From Burkholderiales bacterium (GTDB lineage Bacteria > Pseudomonadota > Gammaproteobacteria > Burkholderiales > Burkholderiaceae_C), in NCBI GenBank assembly GCA_005793295.1, contig SXSX01000108.1, forward strand, positions 1 through 10,613: a DNA stretch of 10,613 nucleotides. Reading direction: 5' to 3'. Of this stretch, positions 6,633 through 10,613 are shown piece after piece. The notes beneath the pieces were generated by a model. That model ran no database searches, was not told where the DNA came from, and saw only the letters and a program-made list of their open reading frames with translations. The translations under genes and the position numbers were made by a program. Position 1 is the first letter of the stretch; each line of letters opens with the position of its first letter.

Positions 6633-6880
6633 AGCGACACCTCGCGGGTCAAACTGGTGTCACGCTCGAGCGTGATGTCATCCGCTCCATACAGTGGCGA
6701 ACGGCGCATGAAGTCAACCAAGGAATGTTCGTTGCCTGTCAGACGTTCGAACATGGAGCGAGAAACCACCACCGCGACCGGGTTGCCGTGCAGGGTAATG
6801 TTTTGCGGCCCCTCACTCTCGGCGCACTTGACCACTTCCGATAGCCGGGCTTTGGCCTCTTGCATTTGCCATACGTGCAT
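6629..6880 (-). CDS. Antitoxin, Phd/YefM family (VapB-type partner)
   Basis: This 83-residue protein matches the Phd/YefM antitoxin layout. The N-terminal DNA-binding and dimerisation part runs from MHVWQMQEAKARLSEVVKCA through PQNITLHGNPVAVVVS to about residue 50. A C-terminal tail with charged residues (DDITLERDTSLTREVSL) is the region expected to wrap the toxin. It is immediately upstream of the PIN toxin and overlaps it by 4 nt. The ATG at 6880 has a strong GGAGG Shine-Dalgarno site (6891-6887) with a 6-nt spacer, contrasting with the TTG start of the toxin. A promoter and palindromic operator lie just upstream. Phd-type antitoxins usually repress their own operon, alone or with toxin, and the palindrome here fits that. 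Confidence 0.9.
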   Translation of the reverse strand: MHVWQMQEAKARLSEVVKCAESEGPQNITLHGNPVAVVVSRSMFERLTGNEHSLVDFMRRSPLYGADDITLERDTSLTREVSL

Positions 6881-6898
6881 ACTGAACCTCCATCTCGA

Positions 6899-6950
6899 AT
6901 ATTCTGACTAGACAGGTCAGAATATAGCATGCTTGACCAAGGTCTGTAAA
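6899..6950 (-). promoter_or_regulatory. Toxin-antitoxin operon promoter with palindromic operator
   Basis: Read on the minus strand, a -35 box TTTACA (6950-6945) and a -10 box TATATT (6926-6921) are separated by 18 bp; each has 5 of 6 matches to the sigma-70 consensus. Transcription would begin near 6914. A perfect 10-bp inverted repeat, ATATTCTGAC (6899-6908) and GTCAGAATAT (6916-6925), with a 7-bp centre, overlaps the -10 box and the start site. This is the right position for repression by the Phd/YefM-type antitoxin. The GGAGG ribosome site follows at 6891-6887. The palindrome is seen directly; its use as an operator is inferred. Confidence 0.75.
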
Positions 6951-7004
6951 CAGGGGGCTGACGGCAGACTTGGCGCTGCAGACTCCAATACGACTGCCAT
7001 CTTG

Positions 7005-7434
7005 CACCAGGCTGACTATATTCAAACCGGATAGCCCATTCCTTGGCCCAGTTCTGGATCGTGCCGCTGATGTTCTCTGGCCCGTTGTGGCAAAACCCCA
7101 AGTCAACACAGCGAATCAACTGTGGTTTGCCGCGCCAAGAGATAATCTGCTTTAACGAACGAATCACCCGCTCACTCGGCAGTGAGAAGTCCACCTCGAT
7201 GCCCAGCGCCTCACGGTTGAAATCATCGATGACATTAAACAGTCGCAAGCTCCTGCCGTCCTCCAACTTATCGTGCATGAAGTCCATTGACCAGACTTGA
7301 TTGATGGCCTGCGGCACCGCTAAAGTGGAGTTGGCACGCCACTTGTAAAACGTAGCGGTGCATATACCCAGCTCTCGGCATATCTCAGGAACCGCTAGGC
7401 CGGCTTCAACATGTTTGAGGGCAGCCATGATCAT
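7005..7434 (-). pseudogene. IS3-family transposase remnant (orfA and orfB pieces, decayed)
   Basis: A single minus-strand frame joins two pieces of an IS3-family transposase. Residues 1-34 (MAALKHVEAGLAVPEICREL, then GICTATFYKWRA) are the helix-turn-helix start of OrfA, lacking its first few codons. At about 7320-7335 this jumps directly to the OrfB integrase core: VPQAINQVWSMDFMHDKLED with the first catalytic Asp (D51), then LFNVIDDFNREALGIEVDFS and SLKQIISWRGKPQ. The second catalytic motif, normally CDNGPE, is broken by about 18 extra bases (7089-7106) and reads CVDLGFCHNGPE. Similarity ends at YSQPG (about 7006), before the catalytic Glu. No terminal inverted repeats are found. The frame runs on past 7005 into the antitoxin gene, but that part is not transposase. 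Transposition activity is impossible. Between this remnant and the promoter region (6951-7004) nothing recognisable is seen. Confidence 0.85.
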
Positions 7435-7437
7435 GAA

Positions 7438-7457
7438 TGGTGCGGCTGGCGGGGATC
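7438..7457. repeat. att-like direct repeat, proximal copy inside tRNA-Arg
   Basis: These are the final 20 nt of the tRNA-Arg gene, from the T-arm to the CCA, and are identical in sequence and orientation to 6106-6125. The repeat ends exactly at the CCA terminus. The IS3 remnant begins about 3 bases beyond it. Confidence 0.85.
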
Positions 7458-7513
7458 GAACCCACGACCCTTGGCTTCGGAGGCCAATACTCTATCCACT
7501 GAGCTACAGCCGC
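7438..7513 (-). tRNA. tRNA-Arg (anticodon CCG)
   Basis: A full 76-nt cloverleaf including encoded CCA reads on the minus strand. The acceptor stem GCGGCTG pairs with CAGCCGC, followed by discriminator A and CCA. The D-arm is GCTC-AGTGGATA-GAGT, closing with one G-U pair. The anticodon stem TTGGC/GCCAA holds the loop CTCCGAA, giving anticodon CCG, which reads the Arg codon CGG. The T-arm is GTGGG-TTCGATC-CCCGC. The last 20 nt are repeated at 6106-6125, so this gene is probably the target site of an integrated element, which has kept it intact. A minus-strand TACAAT (7537-7532) upstream may be its -10 box. Confidence 0.97.
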
Positions 7514-7606
7514 ATACTGTGTGTGGCTTAGATTGTAGGGCGTTTCACAGAGCGCCCCGCTATAATCTCTGCTTGATTTTGATGCATCTGACCTATTAAG
7601 GACACC
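7514..7606. promoter_or_regulatory. Divergent tRNA-Arg / cytochrome c5 promoter region
   Basis: A perfect TATAAT (7561-7566, +) lies 40 bp before the cytochrome ATG and is a good -10 candidate, but no convincing -35 hexamer is found at 16-18 bp; part of that region is a GC-rich inverted repeat (GGGCG at 7538-7542, CGCCC at 7553-7557). On the other strand TACAAT (7537-7532) may be the tRNA -10 box. An AAGGA ribosome site (7598-7602) precedes the cytochrome start. Confidence 0.5.
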
Positions 7607-8134
7607 ATGAGCGATAACAGCCACACTGAAGCACACGAAGAAGACCACACAGGTCCGGTGAAAAACCCTAAGCAAATGTTAATGGCGGTTTTAGCCTCTT
7701 TTGTGATCCCTATTTTTGTAATCATCGGCTTGGTCTATTACGTTACCTCTGCCAATAAGCCTGCAGCGGGTGCATCAGACATGGAAAAATCCATTACTGA
7801 GCGGATTCAAAAAATAGGTTCCATCGAAATCCGAGATGCCAACCGTGAAATGAAAACTGGCGAAGAGGTTTACAAAGCACAGTGTTTAGCTTGTCACGCG
7901 AGTGGTGCGGCCGGAGCGCCTAAATTTGGTGACGCTGCAGCTTGGGGGCCTCGTATCAAAACAGGTTTCGCAGCGCTTTGGAACTCCGCTCTGAAAGGCA
8001 AAAACGCCATGGGTGCACAAGGTGGCGGTGATTACTCTGAATATGAAATTGCCCGCGCGGTTGTCTTTATGGCCAACGCTGCTGGCGGAAAATTTCCTGA
8101 GCCGGCAAAACCTGCTGCCGAAGCCGCTAAGTAA
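7607..8134 (+). CDS. Membrane-anchored cytochrome c5 family protein
   Basis: The 175-residue protein is a monohaem class I c-type cytochrome of the c5 type, an electron carrier facing the periplasm. A His/Glu/Asp-rich N-terminus (1-20) is followed by one transmembrane helix (about 24-47, MLMAVLASFVIPIFVIIGLV), which works as an uncleaved anchor. After a linker comes the haem domain: C93-LA-C96-H97 in YKAQCLACHASG, then GAPKFGDAAAWGPR, and M135 in GKNAMGAQGGGDYSEYE as the probable sixth ligand (family members often read AMPxxGG). It ends in an Ala/Pro/Lys tail. The ATG at 7607 has an AAGGA ribosome site 4 nt upstream and a TATAAT box further up. The redox partner is not evident from the neighbours. 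The stop overlaps the convergent gene by 8 nt. Confidence 0.93.
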   Translation: MSDNSHTEAHEEDHTGPVKNPKQMLMAVLASFVIPIFVIIGLVYYVTSANKPAAGASDMEKSITERIQKIGSIEIRDANREMKTGEEVYKAQCLACHASGAAGAPKFGDAAAWGPRIKTGFAALWNSALKGKNAMGAQGGGDYSEYEIARAVVFMANAAGGKFPEPAKPAAEAAK

Positions 8135-8669
8135 TTTTTAGGGTTCTTGCTGGGCTGGTTTGGTAGCCAAACCGCTTTGGCAATTCGCTAAAGGTAACTT
8201 CTTCAACCGGCCAGTGTTGGGTTTCTATGGCTTTGGCAACGTGAATCGTGTCTTGGGTGTGCACAAGCCCAAAGCCGTGGTCGGTTTGTAAATAAACCCA
8301 TCCGCGTTCATCCACAAAACACTTTTTAAATTGAGCCAGTGCGCCGGTATGGGCATGAATTACGCCATCTACGTTTACCCGCCACACCAGCGGGGTTGCT
8401 TCTAATTCCAGATAGACCCGCTGCGGTCCGTTCTGAAAATACCAAAATCCTTCATCATTCGCTGCGTAATTACGGGCTATGAATTCAATGAGTTTTTCAT
8501 GTTGAAGCAACGATCCCTTTGCACCGGGTTTTCCGCTGTCAAAGTATCCTGTCGCTTGGGCTTGGTCATCGCGCATATACCAGTTGCCACGGGCGTCTAG
8601 TCCTAACCAACCGTAACAGTCGGGAACGTTGGGCCATTTGGCCATGGCTTGTTTGACTATGTCATCCAT
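8127..8669 (-). CDS. Conserved hypothetical protein, DUF2946-like
   Basis: A 180-residue soluble protein without signal peptide or membrane helix. It resembles a small Burkholderiales family that I believe is DUF2946, recognised from its start MDDIVKQAMAKWPNVPDCYGWLGLD and the stretch WYFQNGPQRVYLELEATPLVWRV (split at about 96-108 and 109-118). It is rich in aromatic residues, and the region around GWVYLQTDHGFGLVHTQD suggests a beta-rich fold. No catalytic motif is seen and its function is unknown. Its ATG at 8669 overlaps the stop of the YheT-type hydrolase by 8 nt (ATGGATGA), so the two are probably translated in a coupled way and may act together. At its 3' end it overlaps the cytochrome gene by 8 nt on the opposite strand. 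Confidence 0.82.
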   Translation of the reverse strand: MDDIVKQAMAKWPNVPDCYGWLGLDARGNWYMRDDQAQATGYFDSGKPGAKGSLLQHEKLIEFIARNYAANDEGFWYFQNGPQRVYLELEATPLVWRVNVDGVIHAHTGALAQFKKCFVDERGWVYLQTDHGFGLVHTQDTIHVAKAIETQHWPVEEVTFSELPKRFGYQTSPARTLKIT

Positions 8670-9645
8670 GAGAACTCCCTTGCGGTGCTTGAAGCCATGC
8701 CCCTATGTGCTCAGGCAGAGTGTGTAAGTGAGCGGGAAATTTTCCCGCAGGAAATCCCACGTGTCCGCCTTGTGCAGGCTGCCATAAGGTGACGCAAGAG
8801 CCTACCTCGCGGGCATGGGGCAGGCTATTCGCCGGAACAAAGGGGTCGTTCAAGGCGTTCACAACCAAAGCAGGGATTTTTATTTCATTTAAGCGCGGTT
8901 TGGCAGACGCTCGTTTCCAATAGTCTTCGGTGTTTTTAAACCCATGCAGCGGCGCCGTAAAGACGTTATCAAAATCATACAAGTCTCGTGCATCGTCCAT
9001 TGCAGCTTTAGCGAATAGCCCTGGAAATTGTTTCAGCTTCAGCAGCGCCTTAGGTCGCATTGTTTTCAAAAACATGCGCGTGTAGACCTGAAGATTAAAT
9101 CCTTTGCCTATGGCCATTCCGCTGGCAGCTAAATCAATCGGCGAGCACACGGCCGAGACCGCACTCACTGTTTCTTTTGCTGACTCACCCGCTTCTTGAG
9201 ACCAACGCAACAAGGCGTTCCCTCCCAATGAGATGCCCACACAGTAGATAGGTCCGGTCCTTGTGTTGCGAATTCTTTTAAGGATCCAGTCAATTTCTTC
9301 AAAATCACCCGAGTGGTACGCCCGCGGAGCCAGGTTGATTTCTCCACTGCAACCTCTAAAGTGAACCACGACATACGCCAACCCGTTTAACCGGCAATAG
9401 TTGGCAAACGCCAAGGCGTAATGGCTTTGCGAGGTGCCTTCCAGTCCATGAAACAAGACGACCAAGGGTTTCTCGCTTGAGGATTGACATTCGAGCCAAT
9501 CAAGATCAATGAAGTCAGCGTCTGGTGTCGCCCAGCGCTCACGGCGGTAAACGGGCGTAGCACCCACGAAGGCTTGGGCGAGTCGCGCGGCGTAGATGGT
9601 TTGTAAATTCCCACTTGGTAACCAAGCGGGTGGCGTGTATTTCAT
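8662..9645 (-). CDS. Alpha/beta hydrolase, YheT family
   Basis: The 327-residue protein matches the YheT/ABHD1-3-like hydrolase family, putative esterases of unknown substrate. Family marks are the opening PPAWLPSGNLQTIYAA (5-20), the oxyanion-loop motif LFHGLEGTSQSHY (64-76), VVHFRGCSGEINLAPRAYHSG (split at 93-103 and 104-113), and a full catalytic triad: S139 in the nucleophile elbow VGISLGGN, D267 in NALNDPF, and H295 in GGHVGFP. Length is close to that of E. coli YheT (340). No signal peptide is present, so it is cytoplasmic. A minus-strand GATAAT (9673-9668) upstream could be a -10 box, with no clear -35. No clear Shine-Dalgarno site precedes the ATG at 9645. It forms a two-gene unit with the downstream DUF2946-like gene. 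Confidence 0.92.
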   Translation of the reverse strand: MKYTPPAWLPSGNLQTIYAARLAQAFVGATPVYRRERWATPDADFIDLDWLECQSSSEKPLVVLFHGLEGTSQSHYALAFANYCRLNGLAYVVVHFRGCSGEINLAPRAYHSGDFEEIDWILKRIRNTRTGPIYCVGISLGGNALLRWSQEAGESAKETVSAVSAVCSPIDLAASGMAIGKGFNLQVYTRMFLKTMRPKALLKLKQFPGLFAKAAMDDARDLYDFDNVFTAPLHGFKNTEDYWKRASAKPRLNEIKIPALVVNALNDPFVPANSLPHAREVGSCVTLWQPAQGGHVGFPAGKFPAHLHTLPEHIGAWLQAPQGSSHG

Positions 9646-9680
9646 GGGTGTTTATTTCTATGAGTCGATTATCCTACCCA

Positions 9681-9709
9681 CAAAAACAAAAACCGCCGGA
9701 GTGGCGGTT
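9681..9709 (-). terminator. Intrinsic terminator of the atp operon
   Basis: On the minus strand a perfect 7-bp stem AACCGCC/GGCGGTT with a 5-nt loop (arms 9709-9703 and 9697-9691) is followed by a T-rich run (TTTTTGTTTTTG). It lies 33 bp after the atpC stop. The T-run is on the minus strand, so it mainly ends atp transcription. It also lies upstream of yheT, separating the two minus-strand units. Confidence 0.88.
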
Positions 9710-9741
9710 CTTGTTCTAAAGGCATCGTATGCTTGGAAGTC

Positions 9742-10158
9742 TTAGCGCTTATGTTGGAAGCGTCGCAACGCTGCAATTTGGGCGACCAAGGTTGAAAGCT
9801 CAGACTGCGCAATCGCCATATCAATCTCGCTCTTCGCATTTTTCAAAGCTTCTTGCGCCAAAGCACGGGCTTCGTTGGCCTTTTCTTCGTCCAAATCTTT
9901 GCCCCGAATCGCTGTGTCAGAAAGCACCGTAACACAGTTGGGTTGCACTTCAATAATGCCACCAGCTACGAAGACGAACTCTTCACTGCCGTCGGTTTTT
10001 TGAATGCGCACTGAGCCGGCTTTAACACGCGTAATCAGCGGTGTGTGGCGTGGGTAAATTCCCAGCTCGCCCGACTCTCCAGGAACGGCTACAAAGCGCG
10101 CCTCCCCAGAGAAGATGGACTCTTCAGCACTGACCACATCAACGTGGATGGTGTTCAT
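9742..10158 (-). CDS. atpC: F0F1 ATP synthase epsilon subunit
   Basis: The 138-residue epsilon subunit is part of the central stalk of F-type ATP synthase and restrains ATP hydrolysis. The N-terminal beta-sandwich reads MNTIHVDVVSAEESIFSGEA, then FVAVPGESGELGIYPRHTPL (23-42, the most conserved block), VKAGSVRI and FVFVAGGIIEVQPNCVTVLSD. The C-terminal helical hairpin starts near 89 and contains EEKANEARALAQEALKNA and a second helix ending LVAQIAALRRF. Length is normal. It follows atpD with a 3-bp gap, as is standard in the atpBEFHAGDC order, and is followed by a terminator. Confidence 0.97.
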   Translation of the reverse strand: MNTIHVDVVSAEESIFSGEARFVAVPGESGELGIYPRHTPLITRVKAGSVRIQKTDGSEEFVFVAGGIIEVQPNCVTVLSDTAIRGKDLDEEKANEARALAQEALKNAKSEIDMAIAQSELSTLVAQIAALRRFQHKR

Positions 10159-10161
10159 GGC

Positions 10162-10613
10162 TTAGACCTTTTTGGCTTTTTCGAACGCTTCGTCAATGGT
10201 ACCCACCATGTAGAACGCTTGCTCTGGCAAGTGGTCGCACTCACCGGAGACGATCATCTTGAAGCCACGAATGGTTTCAGCCAATGACACGTATTTACCT
10301 GGTGAACCAGTGAACACTTCAGCTACGTGGAAAGGCTGTGACAAGAAGCGTTGGATCTTACGGGCACGGGCCACGGTCAATTTGTCTTCAGGAGCCAACT
10401 CGTCCATACCCAAAATCGCAATAATGTCGCGCAATTCTTTGTAGCGCTGCAGTGTTCCCTGAACAGCACGGGCGGTTTCGTAATGGTCCACACCCACCAC
10501 CAACGGATCCAACTGGCGGCTGGTGGAGTCCAAAGGATCCACAGCGGGATAGATACCCAATGACGCGATATCACGAGACAACACCACGGTGGAGTCCAAG
10601 TGAGCAAAGGTAG
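10162..10613 (-). CDS. atpD: F0F1 ATP synthase beta subunit, C-terminal part (5' truncated by window)
   Basis: The frame is open to the window edge and encodes the last 149 residues of the catalytic beta subunit. It begins TFAHLDSTVVLSRDIASLGI, followed by YPAVDPLDSTSRQLDP, both highly conserved. Further on come RYKELRDIIAILGMDELAPE, with the DELSEED-like region (here DELAPED) that contacts gamma/epsilon, and the C-terminal helical domain FLSQPFHVAEVFTGSPGKYV. The Walker A and B motifs lie outside the window. The TTG-coded residue at 10599 is an internal Leu, not the start. It is directly followed by atpC. Confidence 0.97.
   Translation of the reverse strand, partial: TFAHLDSTVVLSRDIASLGIYPAVDPLDSTSRQLDPLVVGVDHYETARAVQGTLQRYKELRDIIAILGMDELAPEDKLTVARARKIQRFLSQPFHVAEVFTGSPGKYVSLAETIRGFKMIVSGECDHLPEQAFYMVGTIDEAFEKAKKV

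Larger units (their letters stand above)
6126..7437. mobile_element. Relic tRNA-Arg-integrated element (toxin-antitoxin operon plus IS3 remnant)
   Basis: These 1312 bp lie between the two 20-bp direct repeats derived from the tRNA-Arg 3' end. They contain only accessory content: a VapBC-like operon and a decayed IS3-family transposase. No integrase, excisionase or replication gene is visible, so the element cannot move by itself now. The 87 bp from 6126 to 6212 hold no gene that I can see; there is only a short AT-rich palindrome (GAAATT-TG-AATTTC, 6165-6178) and a doubled TACCGC. If the copy at 6106 is the far att site, the original chromosome joined 6105 directly to the intact tRNA at 7438, with the oxidoreductase downstream of the tRNA on the same strand. 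The repeats are seen directly; the integration history is inferred. Confidence 0.7.

Noticed and set aside
6229..6844. Plus-strand open frames antisense to the toxin-antitoxin genes
   Set aside because: Low-complexity translations without motifs, fully explained by the complement of the PIN toxin and antitoxin genes.
6739..7004. Continuation of the transposase-remnant reading frame to 6739
   Set aside because: Past about 7005 it shows no transposase similarity and runs through the promoter and into the antitoxin gene in another frame; it is chance read-through.
1..10613. CRISPR array, retron, phage or defence system
   Set aside because: No regularly spaced repeats, no reverse transcriptase, Cas, phage structural or known defence genes beyond the VapBC-like pair.

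Overview
The window looks like a chromosomal segment of a betaproteobacterium, probably Burkholderiales and plausibly close to Comamonadaceae. This is inferred from protein style (TsaB, RimI, family-4 UDG, YheT with a DUF2946-like partner, membrane-anchored cytochrome c5, the atp operon end) and moderate-to-high GC; no alignment was run.

Layout, left to right. (1) 1-318 (+) is the 3' end of uvrA. It converges on a minus-strand operon, tsaB > rimI > family-4 uracil-DNA glycosylase (2390 to 334). (2) A 56-bp divergent spacer separates tsaB from dacB (+), a periplasmic PBP4-type D,D-carboxypeptidase, followed by a small SemiSWEET/PQ-loop transporter. (3) The SemiSWEET gene meets, tail to tail, a minus-strand pair: an Old Yellow Enzyme-type flavin oxidoreductase (6046-4946) and a YecA/UPF0149 protein with a SEC-C zinc tail. 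The two convergent stop codons share one CTAG. (4) 6106-7457 is an accessory insertion. A tRNA-Arg(CCG) gene lies at 7513-7438 (-). Its last 20 nt, ending in the encoded CCA, are repeated exactly at 6106-6125 in the same orientation. This is the usual footprint of integration into a tRNA 3' end. Between the repeats lie an autoregulated-looking type II toxin-antitoxin operon (Phd/YefM-type antitoxin and PIN toxin, VapBC-like) and a badly decayed IS3-family transposase remnant. No integrase is left. (5) 7607-8134 (+) is a membrane-anchored cytochrome c5. It overlaps, tail to tail, a minus-strand pair of a YheT-type alpha/beta hydrolase and a small DUF2946-like protein. (6) The right end (10613-9742, -) is the 3' part of atpD plus atpC, closed by a clear intrinsic terminator at 9691-9709.

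Most genes are housekeeping: DNA repair, tRNA t6A synthesis, ribosomal protein acetylation, cell-wall processing, respiration and ATP synthesis. The genes are packed tightly, with several start/stop overlaps suggesting translational coupling. The exception is the roughly 1.3-kb tRNA-bounded insertion. It is the most interesting part: a relic integrative element in which the toxin-antitoxin pair is the only intact cargo. No clearly new multi-gene system was found.
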